Assembly (NCBI GenBank): GCA_934229275.1
Contig: CAKQDN010000002.1
Location: 17,346-81,345 of the forward strand
DNA length: 64,000 nucleotides
Reading direction: 5' to 3'
From: an uncultured Clostridia bacterium
GTDB taxonomy: Bacteria; Bacillota; Clostridia; Christensenellales; Pumilibacteraceae
A program made the translations under genes and the position numbers. Positions within the stretch are counted from its first letter, which is position 1; the number at the start of each line of letters is the position of its first letter. Below the pieces are notes generated by a model. The model made no database searches and was not told where the DNA came from. It worked only from the letters and a program-made list of their open reading frames with translations. Below are positions 18,038 to 25,378 of the stretch, in pieces.

Positions 18038-19465
18038 CTATAAAACGCCCGTTTTATCCTCGCCGTTTATCCAGCCGTCGCAGTAACTTTCGCATTTTCT
18101 GCCCGACGCCTCTTCCGCCGCCGCAATAAAATGGTCGCTTGTCACGATTTTATAGGAACACTCGCGATAAAAGTCTTTAAGCGCGCCGAAAAAAGCGTCG
18201 TCGCCGATAATTTTGCGCAACGAATGAAGCCACAGTTCGCCTTTTACTCGCGTACACATGAGATACTCGGTTTTATTCGGGAACAGATTGGGTTTTCGCG
18301 ACATTTTCACGCCCGAGGGATTAAGCGACGTTACGAACAGCGAATAGGCTGTATTCGCATCCTTGATTCTGTCGGCGACGGCAACGTTATAATCCTTGTT
18401 TTTCTCGTAAAACAGCGTTGCCGAGTATTCTCCGAGCGCCTCGCTCATAAAAGCGTCGCGGTTTAAGTCGAATCCGACGGACTCGCCCCACCACTGCCGC
18501 GCCGCTCCGAAAATCACCTGATCGAGCAAAAGACTCTCGCTCGCGTCCTCGCCGACAAGGCACACCCCGGACCCGATATAAGGCTCCGACCCCGGCGTTC
18601 CCGAGACGCAGAAACTTTCGAACGGATAGTCTCCGAACAGCCGCGAAAAAGTAGCAACGGCGGCTATTGCCGAATCGAGAGCCTTTTTTGCCGTGCTTTG
18701 CGACGAAAACGCGCAACTCAACGTGGTTTTGCCTGCTTTTGCCGTCATAACGCTGTCTGCTTTAAGTATGCATAAACCGAGAGATCGAACATTCTTCGCC
18801 TTGAACGAAACCGTTTTCGTTTTGTCCGAAACGGAAGAGCTTATCTTCTCTCCGCCCGATATTACGGTGTAGTTTTCGGGTACGCTTATAGTAAGATCAT
18901 AATCGGCGCAACCGAGCGTGAAAGGATTGCCGTATGCGTTCGCCGCGGAAGTGTCGCCGTTGCCGCAGAGAACCGGAAACGCGTCGAATAAATTCGCGTT
19001 GCCGCGTGACGTTACTCCCAGACGATTGTCGCACTCGGGCAAAGTCACAGTCCCCGTCACCGTAAAAGAAAAACTCTCGCCCGGAAGCACGGCTTGTAGC
19101 GGAATTACCGCGAGCAAATCTTCGTCCTCGCCCTCGATTTCGAATTCCGCCGGCGACGAAAAATCGGTCGCTTTTACTTCGATTCCGCCATATGCGCGTA
19201 TTACTCCGTCCGCTTTTACCGCCGCGTCGGAGCGGTACGACTGCGGATAGAGGCGAAGATAAATTCTTTTAAGCGCACCTTCCGTCCGATTATAAAGCCG
19301 CACTTTCTCGGTAAACTCCGCCTTTTTCGCCCCGTCGTACGTCGCGACTATTTCATATCGGTCGAGCGTGTTTTCCGTTTTCCCATTACAGGAGGACAAA
19401 AAAAGCGACGAAAACGCAGCAAAAACCACGAAACATAAAAGCAGCACTTTATAAAATTTACTCAT
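18038..19465 (-). CDS. M1 aminopeptidase-like lipoprotein lacking the zinc motif
   Basis: A 475-residue protein with a lipoprotein signal (lipobox LSSC, about residues 23-26) and an N-terminal beta domain like that of M1 peptidases (RIYLRLYPQSYRSD; VPENYTVISGG). The catalytic-type domain has VIFGAARQWWGESVG where active enzymes have HExxHQWW: His, Glu and His are replaced by Phe, Gly and Arg. The downstream ligand position SEALGEYSA keeps its Glu, and the GxMEN exopeptidase motif is not found. So the fold is probably kept and peptidase activity lost; it may bind peptides at the surface. The gene is intact, arguing against a simple pseudogene. Confidence 0.78.
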   Translation of the reverse strand: MSKFYKVLLLCFVVFAAFSSLFLSSCNGKTENTLDRYEIVATYDGAKKAEFTEKVRLYNRTEGALKRIYLRLYPQSYRSDAAVKADGVIRAYGGIEVKATDFSSPAEFEIEGEDEDLLAVIPLQAVLPGESFSFTVTGTVTLPECDNRLGVTSRGNANLFDAFPVLCGNGDTSAANAYGNPFTLGCADYDLTISVPENYTVISGGEKISSSVSDKTKTVSFKAKNVRSLGLCILKADSVMTAKAGKTTLSCAFSSQSTAKKALDSAIAAVATFSRLFGDYPFESFCVSGTPGSEPYIGSGVCLVGEDASESLLLDQVIFGAARQWWGESVGFDLNRDAFMSEALGEYSATLFYEKNKDYNVAVADRIKDANTAYSLFVTSLNPSGVKMSRKPNLFPNKTEYLMCTRVKGELWLHSLRKIIGDDAFFGALKDFYRECSYKIVTSDHFIAAAEEASGRKCESYCDGWINGEDKTGVL

Positions 19466-19524
19466 TTTACAACCTCGACGAAAACGCTTCTCTAATGAAT
19501 ACGCTTTTTCTTTCGCTTATATGA

Positions 19525-19552
19525 AAAAAGACCGCGAAAACCGCAGTCTTTT
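19525..19552 (-). terminator. Terminator behind the sirtuin operon
   Basis: AAAGAC-GCG and CGC-GTCTTT form a stem with one mismatch and a 5-nt loop. On the minus strand it ends in six T. It lies about 15 bp past the sirtuin stop codon. Confidence 0.75.
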
Positions 19553-19566
19553 CGTTTGATTTCAGG

Positions 19567-20424
19567 TCAGTTTCCCGATAGCGCGGCAAGCACGTTCGCT
19601 ATATCCGCATTTATACAAATCGAACGGCTTTCTATCGGGTCGGGCGCGAACGCCTCGCCGTAATTTACGCAAACGTAATGCGCCCGTTTGTTTTCCGCGA
19701 CGGCACGCATAAACGGGAACTTGATTATTCCCGGAGTGTTCATGCCGACGCCCAGTTCGAGATATAAAACATTCTTTCTTTCGCACTTGCGCATAAATTC
19801 TTCGTAGCGGCGACAAGCGGCATGCCAGCCTTCGTCTTCAACGAATTTATCGTCCGCGCGCAGATTCATGGTCATCGGCTTTCCGCATTCGGGACAGACG
19901 GGCAGCAGACTTTTCGGGATTTTCATGTCTTTCTGCTCGACAACCATCGCTTTAATCGCTTGTTCGTTATCGTACGTTTTGTTTTTGCACGGGACCGAAC
20001 ATTGAAAAAGTCCGTAGTCGCCCTGAGTGTAAAACAATCGGTTTTTGTCGAAACCCGCTTTTACGAAGCAATGATCGACGTTCGTCGTGATGACGAAATA
20101 ATCCTTGTTTTCGACGAGTTTATTTAATTCTGCGTACACTTCTTTTTTCGGAGGGTCGCAATAGCGATTTATAAACACATACCGCGACCAGTACGCCCAA
20201 TATTCTTCGCTCGTTTCAAACGGATAAAATCCGCCCGAATACATATCGGTAAAGCCGTATTTTCGCTTGAAATCGCCGAAATACTTATCGAATCTTGCGC
20301 CTGAATAATCAAATCCGGCGGCGGTCGAAAGCCCTGCTCCGGCACCGATAACGATGGTTTCGCAGTCATTTAATAGACGTTTAAGGTTATTCGTTTTTTC
20401 CGAGAAGTTCGCTGTATATTTCAT
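19567..20424 (-). CDS. Class M sirtuin (SirTM), protein ADP-ribosyltransferase
   Basis: A 285-residue NAD-dependent enzyme. The Rossmann motif is VIGAGAGLSTAAGFDYSG (about residues 25-42), the ribose-binding motif is TTNVDHCF, and TQGDYG takes the place of the catalytic His-Gly, a hallmark of SirTM. Four Cys for structural zinc are in FQCSVPC and CPECGKP. The conserved IFINRY and LYLELGVGMNTPGIIKFP segments match the class. Known SirTMs mono-ADP-ribosylate a lipoylated GcvH-L carrier in redox defence; that substrate is not encoded here. The ATG lies inside the macrodomain gene (38-bp overlap), so the two are coupled. Confidence 0.9.
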   Translation of the reverse strand: MKYTANFSEKTNNLKRLLNDCETIVIGAGAGLSTAAGFDYSGARFDKYFGDFKRKYGFTDMYSGGFYPFETSEEYWAYWSRYVFINRYCDPPKKEVYAELNKLVENKDYFVITTNVDHCFVKAGFDKNRLFYTQGDYGLFQCSVPCKNKTYDNEQAIKAMVVEQKDMKIPKSLLPVCPECGKPMTMNLRADDKFVEDEGWHAACRRYEEFMRKCERKNVLYLELGVGMNTPGIIKFPFMRAVAENKRAHYVCVNYGEAFAPDPIESRSICINADIANVLAALSGN

Positions 20425-21142
20425 AATCTTTATCCGTGTACACGCAGAATATTGCTTTTAGTGCGTTTTTCGCGCGTGAAAGTTCCGCTCTTACCGTTTC
20501 TACCGCGAGCGCAGCCGCCTGCTCTTTCGGGTAGCCGTATATTCCGGTCGAAACGCAGCAAAACGCAATACTGTTTAGCGCGCGACTTTCGGCTTGATTA
20601 AGGCGGGAAACGTAGCATTTTTTCAGATCGTCGCGATTTTTATGAGTTAACGTGCCGCAAACGATCGGTCCGGCGACGTGAAAAATGAATTTGCTCGGCA
20701 GATTATACGCCTTCGTTACGATCGCTTCGCCCGTTTTCGCGCAGCCGCCCTGCATTATATCGTTGCAATCAAGCCGCACCTGCACTCCGGCAGCCGAATG
20801 AATAGCGTTGTCTATGCATTTATGAAGCGGCGTGAAACAACCGAGCATCGCGCTGTTGGCGGCATTTACGATCGCATCGGCGTCGAGCGCGGTTATGTCG
20901 CCGCGATATAACGCTATACCGTTATCGAAACGCAGTTTTTCCGTTTCGACTATTCCGCGTTTTTTAATTGCGTCGGACAAATATTCGTCCTGCAACGCAA
21001 GAAATTCGGCTGAAACGGGCTTTGGCGGGCGAACGTTGCATAATGCCCTGAAATAGTCGGGCTTTTGTAGATCGGACAGAGCCGGCACGGTTTCGCCGCG
21101 TTCGGCGCAAAGTATTTCTATAAGTCTGTCGAGGTTATTCAT
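20387..21142 (-). CDS. Zinc-containing macrodomain ADP-ribose hydrolase (Zn-Macro)
   Basis: A 251-residue protein with an N-terminal helical region (about residues 1-70) and a macrodomain from GDITALDADAIVNAANSAML. Zinc ligands of the SirTM-linked subclass are visible in GCFTPLHKCIDN (Cys, His, Cys). The ADP-ribose loops HVAGPIV and VSTGIYGYPKEQAA are intact. This subclass reverses SirTM modification of the lipoyl carrier. It overlaps the sirtuin gene and starts 18 bp behind the MBL-like gene, giving writer and eraser in one transcript. Confidence 0.9.
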   Translation of the reverse strand: MNNLDRLIEILCAERGETVPALSDLQKPDYFRALCNVRPPKPVSAEFLALQDEYLSDAIKKRGIVETEKLRFDNGIALYRGDITALDADAIVNAANSAMLGCFTPLHKCIDNAIHSAAGVQVRLDCNDIMQGGCAKTGEAIVTKAYNLPSKFIFHVAGPIVCGTLTHKNRDDLKKCYVSRLNQAESRALNSIAFCCVSTGIYGYPKEQAAALAVETVRAELSRAKNALKAIFCVYTDKDYEIYSELLGKNE

Positions 21143-21160
21143 ATAGTTCCTTTTAAGTTT

Positions 21161-21955
21161 TTAATTTTTGAAAAACATTCCGGCGGTCATGGCAAGGTAG
21201 TTTTCGCCGCTGTAATCGGGGTAGGCAAGCCTAACTTTCTCTTCGAACGTCTTTTTGCAATCGCTTTGTGCCGCTATTTTTTTGAGGTTATTGAGGTAAT
21301 CGATTTTTGCGCGGGCGTCCAAAAGATCTTCAGGCGTGTAGTGCGAGGTGAGTATAAAAGTCTTTCCGCTTGCAATGTACTTGTTAAGTTCGGCAATGAC
21401 CGCGTCCGCGTGCGACGCTCCGGCAATTATCGAGTGACAATCGTGTCCCATCATATGCGTGTACACCGCGTTAATTTCCGGAATCTCTATCGTATAGGCT
21501 TCGTCATTCGGTACGATTACGAACTCTATGCCGCCTATCGTCGTTTTACCCGCGCTTAAAATATCGGTTATACGGTGAATCTTACCGTCAAACGCGCTGC
21601 CAAAAGCCGCGATAAAGCCGTCGATGAGTGCCTTTCCGCCTCCGTTTTCGCTGTACTTAACCGCCGATACGGTTGCATATTTTTTAACGTTCGGCAAAAA
21701 GTCTGCGCCGGCTGCGTGATAGGCAACAAGAATTCCCTCCACGTTCATTCCCGAAAGATAATCCGAAAGCGCTTTCTCGTTATCGAAAAAGCAAGGCGAT
21801 TCGATTATTACGGCGCGACCGTTCTTCTCCAGAACAAACAGTTCGTCGTTCATGGGATCGTCGGTTTTATATGCGTGCAGTTTGATAGTCCCGAAGTCGT
21901 AGACGTTCATTTCGCCTTTTGCGAGTTTTACGGTTTTAAATTGGTTCTTGTTCAT
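21161..21955 (-). CDS. Metallo-beta-lactamase-fold-like protein with altered metal motif
   Basis: A 264-residue cytoplasmic protein (GGAGAACGAAC before the ATG). The N-terminal strand pattern (VYDFGTIKLHAYKT; RAVIIESPCFF) is like MBL-fold hydrolases. The usual HxHxDH stretch is replaced by LVAYHAAGADFLP; later His/Asp clusters exist (MGHDCHS, TSHYTPEDL). Metal binding is therefore uncertain. It is first in the unit with macrodomain and sirtuin and divergent from an HxlR regulator, suggesting a detoxifying or sensing role in the same stress response. The substrate is unknown. Confidence 0.6.
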   Translation of the reverse strand: MNKNQFKTVKLAKGEMNVYDFGTIKLHAYKTDDPMNDELFVLEKNGRAVIIESPCFFDNEKALSDYLSGMNVEGILVAYHAAGADFLPNVKKYATVSAVKYSENGGGKALIDGFIAAFGSAFDGKIHRITDILSAGKTTIGGIEFVIVPNDEAYTIEIPEINAVYTHMMGHDCHSIIAGASHADAVIAELNKYIASGKTFILTSHYTPEDLLDARAKIDYLNNLKKIAAQSDCKKTFEEKVRLAYPDYSGENYLAMTAGMFFKN

Positions 21956-22003
21956 GTTCGTTCTCCTTTTGGTTGTTTTGTCAATCTTTCCGATTGCAAG
22001 CCT

Positions 22004-22120
22004 ATTGTAACACGCATAAAACGCAATTGCAAGACCGTTACTTTTCTATTACCGGATAATAGATTGGTTACTTGGTTTCTTTTTGGAACTATTGACTTTT
22101 TCGAAAAAACACGGTATAAT
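22004..22120. promoter_or_regulatory. Divergent promoters and candidate HxlR operator
   Basis: Leftward promoter: TTGCAA (22032-22027), 17 nt, TACAAT (22009-22004). Rightward promoter: TTGACT (22092-22097), 17 nt, TATAAT (22115-22120). Between them is TATTACCGGATAATA (22048-22062), with arms TATTA/TAATA, flanked by direct GTTAC words at 22037 and 22067 spaced 30 bp. This central position would let HxlR act on both promoters. The operator assignment is inference. Confidence 0.55.
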
Positions 22121-22152
22121 TGTAACGAAAAACGCAAAAAGGAGATTAAATT

Positions 22153-22479
22153 ATGCTGACGAAAGACGAATTGCCCGTTTGTCCGGTCGCAACCACCGTT
22201 CAACTTATCGGGAACAAATGGAAACTTCTTATTTTAAGAAATCTCGTGTACGGCGAAAAGCAGCGGTTTTCCGACTTTATTAAGACGGTGCCGGGGATAA
22301 GCAAAAAAGTGCTTACCGACAATCTGCGCGCATTGGAAGAAGACGGGATAATAGAGCGCGAGGTTTTTGCGGAAGTACCGCCGCGAGTGGAATATTCGCT
22401 GTCGGAACTCGGAAAAACGCTCAAACCCGTGCTGGATGCAATGGCAGACTGGGGAAACGAGTACAAATCGGCTTTATAA
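22153..22479 (+). CDS. HxlR family transcriptional regulator
   Basis: A 108-residue winged-helix protein: CPVATTVQLIGNKWKLLILR (about residues 11-30), the recognition helix region ISKKVLTDNLRALEEDGII and the wing PPRVEYSLSELGKTL, all standard for HxlR. A single N-terminal Cys (CPV) sits where HxlR-type redox or aldehyde sensors such as HypR carry their reactive Cys. AAAGGAG precedes the ATG. It is divergent from the MBL/macrodomain/sirtuin unit and is the likely switch for it. Confidence 0.93.
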   Translation: MLTKDELPVCPVATTVQLIGNKWKLLILRNLVYGEKQRFSDFIKTVPGISKKVLTDNLRALEEDGIIEREVFAEVPPRVEYSLSELGKTLKPVLDAMADWGNEYKSAL

Positions 22480-22498
22480 GCACAGTCGAAAAATAATC

Positions 22499-22559
22499 AA
22501 AAAGGCGCGAAAGAGTATGTTTCTTTATGCGAAACGCTCTTTTCTCGCCTTTTTTTTGT
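22499..22559. terminator. Bidirectional terminator between hxlR-like gene and alaS
   Basis: AAAAAGGCG pairs with CGCCTTTTT, with an inner AAGAG/CTCTT stem. Eight T follow on the plus strand, and five T follow on the minus strand. It separates the convergent genes. Confidence 0.8.
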
Positions 22560-22581
22560 TTAATCCGAAAGATTTATTCGG

Positions 22582-24390
22582 TTAGTTTTTCTTATCGTCG
22601 TATTCGAGAACGGCTTTGATTCTTCTTACGCCTGCGGACGAGGACTGTTCCTTCACTATTCTGAAGTGACCGAGTTCACCCGTGCGGCTTGCATGCGGTC
22701 CGCCGCAGATTTCCTTGGAATACTTGCCCATGGTGTACACCTTGACTTTTTCGCCGTACTTATTGGTGAACAAGCCGACCGCGCCCTGCGCTTTGGCTTC
22801 TTCGACCGTCATTTCCTCGCAGACCACGGGGACGTCGGCGGCGATTGCTTCGTTGACCAGTCTTTCTACTTCGGCGATTTCTTCCTTGGTCATGGGGCGG
22901 GGGAAAGTGAAGTCGAAACGAAGGCGTTCTTCGGTGATGTTGCTGCCCTTCTGATTGGCGTTTTCGTCGTTCAGTACCTTTTTAAGCGCGGCGTGCATGA
23001 GGTGAGTCGCGGTGTGCAGGCGCGCGGTTGCGACGGTATTGTCGGCAAGACCGCCCTTGAATTTCTGCTCGGCGCCGGCGTGACTCTTTTCCTGATGCTC
23101 TTTAAATGCTTTTTCGAAGTCCTCGACGTTGACTTTAAGTCCCTTTTCCTTGGCGAGTTCCACGGTCATTTCGATGGGGAAGCCGTATGTGTCGTACAGT
23201 TTGAACGCGAGTTTGCCCGAAAGCGTGTCGCCGACGAGATAACCGCACACTTTTTCGAATTCCTTGATGCCGCTTTGCAGCGTTTTTTCGAATCTCGCTT
23301 CTTCGGTGTTGATCTCGTTTATGACGCGGTCGTGATTTGCTTTGAGTTCGGGATAAACGTCCTCGTACTCCTTAATGATGACTTCGGCAATTTCGGAAAG
23401 TTTGCCGGGATCGACGTCAATGCTCTTTGCAAAACGAATTGCGCGGCGCAGCAGGCGTCTTAAAATATAGCCCTGATCGACGTTGCCGGGAGTTACGCCC
23501 TTTTCGTCGCCTATCATGAACACGCTCGTTCTTATATGGTCGGCGATTATGCGGATAGCCTTGGTATCCTGTTCGTTTTCACCGTACTTTTTGCCCGAAA
23601 TTTCTTCGATTTTAGCGATAATCGGAGCAAAAAGGTCGGTTTCGTACACGGATTTCTTGCCCTGAATTATGCAGAGCGTGCGTTCCAGTCCCATGCCCGT
23701 ATCGACGTTTTTCTGTTTGAGCGGTTCGTATTTGCCGTCGGCGGTTTTATTGAACTGCATGAACACGTCGTTCCAAATTTCGAGATATTTGCCGCAGTCG
23801 CATGCTGGCGAGCAACTCTCGCAGCACTTGGGTTGACCGTTGTCGATGAACATTTCGGTGTCGGAGCCGCACGGTCCGGTAACACCGGCAGGTCCCCACC
23901 AGTTGTTTTCCTTGGGCAGGAAGAAAATATGATCGTGAGCGATGCCTGCTTTTTCCCAAAGTTCAGCCGCTTCGGTATCGCGGGGGCAGTCGTCGTCGCC
24001 GGCAAAAACCGAAACGGCAAGGCGTGACGGGTCGATTCCGAGATATTCGGGAGAGGTTAAAAACTCGTACGACCACGGAATCATTTCTTTTCTGAAATAA
24101 TCGCCGAGCGACCAGTTGCCCAGCATTTCGAAGAACGTGCAATGGCTTGCGTCGCCCACTTCGTCGATGTCGCCCGTGCGGACGCATTTCTGAACGTCGG
24201 CAAGGCGATTACCTGCCGGATGTTTTTCGCCCAGAAGATAGGGAACGAGCGGATGCATGCCCGCGGTCGTGAAAAGCACGGTGGGATCGTTTTCGGGAAT
24301 GAGCGATGCGGACGAGATTATCGCGTGTCCGTTCTTCTTCCAGAAGTCAAACCACATTTGTCTTAATTGTTTTGCCGTAATGTTTTTCAT
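22582..24390 (-). CDS. alaS: Alanine--tRNA ligase, short form
   Basis: A 602-residue class II synthetase. Motif regions are FFEMLGNWSLGDYF (motif 2, about residues 85-98), GPCGSDTEMF and DTGMGLERT (motif 3, about 237-245). The editing domain is present: HTATHLMHAAL gives two zinc-site His, and CGGPHAS gives the Cys/His pair. The protein stops right after editing (SSAGVRRIKAVLEYD), so the C-terminal C-Ala/DHHA1 domain of about 250 residues is absent. Compact AlaRS of this size occurs in several bacterial lineages. It follows a HAD gene by 21 bp in the same direction. Confidence 0.93.
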   Translation of the reverse strand: MKNITAKQLRQMWFDFWKKNGHAIISSASLIPENDPTVLFTTAGMHPLVPYLLGEKHPAGNRLADVQKCVRTGDIDEVGDASHCTFFEMLGNWSLGDYFRKEMIPWSYEFLTSPEYLGIDPSRLAVSVFAGDDDCPRDTEAAELWEKAGIAHDHIFFLPKENNWWGPAGVTGPCGSDTEMFIDNGQPKCCESCSPACDCGKYLEIWNDVFMQFNKTADGKYEPLKQKNVDTGMGLERTLCIIQGKKSVYETDLFAPIIAKIEEISGKKYGENEQDTKAIRIIADHIRTSVFMIGDEKGVTPGNVDQGYILRRLLRRAIRFAKSIDVDPGKLSEIAEVIIKEYEDVYPELKANHDRVINEINTEEARFEKTLQSGIKEFEKVCGYLVGDTLSGKLAFKLYDTYGFPIEMTVELAKEKGLKVNVEDFEKAFKEHQEKSHAGAEQKFKGGLADNTVATARLHTATHLMHAALKKVLNDENANQKGSNITEERLRFDFTFPRPMTKEEIAEVERLVNEAIAADVPVVCEEMTVEEAKAQGAVGLFTNKYGEKVKVYTMGKYSKEICGGPHASRTGELGHFRIVKEQSSSAGVRRIKAVLEYDDKKN

Positions 24391-24411
24391 AATTATTGCC
24401 TCTTTTCGTTT

Positions 24412-25053
24412 TTAACCGAGTAATATTTTTTTAAGATCGTCAACGCTCTCCGCTATGTGGGTCGGGCGCGTTTTTTCCGCTTCTTCGCGGCTTGTGAATC
24501 CGAAGCCGTAAGTCACGGCAATCGTGTCTATTCCGTTATCTCTGCCGCCGTCGATGTCATAGGGCGAGTCGCCGATCATGACGCAACGTTTACCGATCAT
24601 GCCGCGAGCGACTATGGTCTTTTTGTCGTTATCGGGGCGACCTTCCTGCTCCGAGCCGACTATTTTATCGAAGTATTTGTTAAGGTCGAAATATGCGACG
24701 GTCGGGTCGAGAATGTATTGCGGTTTCGCGCTGGCAACGACCGTTTTTACGCCCACCGAGCGCAAATATTCGATAAGTTCGAACATGCCGGGATAGGGCT
24801 TTGCGAATTTAAAGCCGTTTTCGTCGTATTCGCGGCGGTAAACGTATATGGCTTTAATCGCGGTTTCGTCGTCCATACCGCAGTATTTTTTGAAACTGAC
24901 GAGAAGCGACGGTCCGATGAATTTTTTAAGAGTTTCTTCCTTAAGCGGCGGATAGTTCATTTCTTTGAGCGTTCGCGCGATGTTGGTCGTTATGCCCTCG
25001 CCGGTGTCGAATACGGTTCCGTCGAAATCGAATATGGCTGTGTCGTATTTCAT
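24412..25053 (-). CDS. HAD family phosphatase, phosphoglycolate phosphatase-like
   Basis: A 213-residue soluble HAD enzyme: motif I FDFDGTVFDTG (nucleophile Asp and acid/base Asp at residues 8 and 10), motif II VVASAKP, Lys in the DNDKKTIV region, and motif III MIGDSPYDIDGGRDNGI. A helical cap follows motif I. Subfamily features fit Gph/PpaX-like phosphatases; the substrate is not certain. It lies upstream of alaS with a 21-bp gap, probably co-transcribed. Confidence 0.87.
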   Translation of the reverse strand: MKYDTAIFDFDGTVFDTGEGITTNIARTLKEMNYPPLKEETLKKFIGPSLLVSFKKYCGMDDETAIKAIYVYRREYDENGFKFAKPYPGMFELIEYLRSVGVKTVVASAKPQYILDPTVAYFDLNKYFDKIVGSEQEGRPDNDKKTIVARGMIGKRCVMIGDSPYDIDGGRDNGIDTIAVTYGFGFTSREEAEKTRPTHIAESVDDLKKILLG

Positions 25054-25182
25054 AAATGATTTTTTCTCCGTTGTTTGCTTTGCAGTAAAAGTTCCGATTT
25101 GCGTTTGCCGCAGATGATTATACGCTTTGTTTTATTTGCGAAGATTGAATATAAGGTCAATCGCATTTCGGTAAGGACGCAG

Positions 25183-25236
25183 CACCCTCTCCGTCGGCTG
25201 ACGCCGCCACCTCTCCCTGAGGGCGAGGCTTTAAAA
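25183..25236. repeat. Dispersed repeat A, copy 1
   Basis: The sequence CACCCTCTCCGTC, about 10 variable bases, GCCACCTCTCCC, GAGGGCGAGGCTTTAAA recurs at 38842-38896. It contains a pairing CTCTCCC/GGG-GAGG. Together with a GGGAGGGG/CCCCTCCC hairpin near 25258-25277 and repeat B, it fills the 325-bp gap between the HAD gene and glnS; no gene is seen there. Confidence 0.65.
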
Positions 25237-25322
25237 GGTTGTGATTTTATAGTTTGCGGGAGGGGGAACCCCTCCCCTACGGAATTAGGTCGTTTGTACG
25301 TCAATTACGCATCCAAAAACTT

Positions 25323-25360
25323 AAAAGTTTTTTGCCTACTTTTTTTCAAAAAAGTAGGCG
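25323..25360. repeat. Dispersed palindromic repeat B, copy 1
   Basis: AAAAGTTTTTTGCCTACT is followed by a perfect hairpin of GCCTACTTTTTT with AAAAAAGTAGGC. Related copies are at 38984-39020 and 39088-39125. It begins about 20 bp past the glnS stop codon, so it may work as a 3'-end or terminator element. Confidence 0.7.
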
Positions 25361-25378
25361 CAGCGGAAAGATGCGTGA

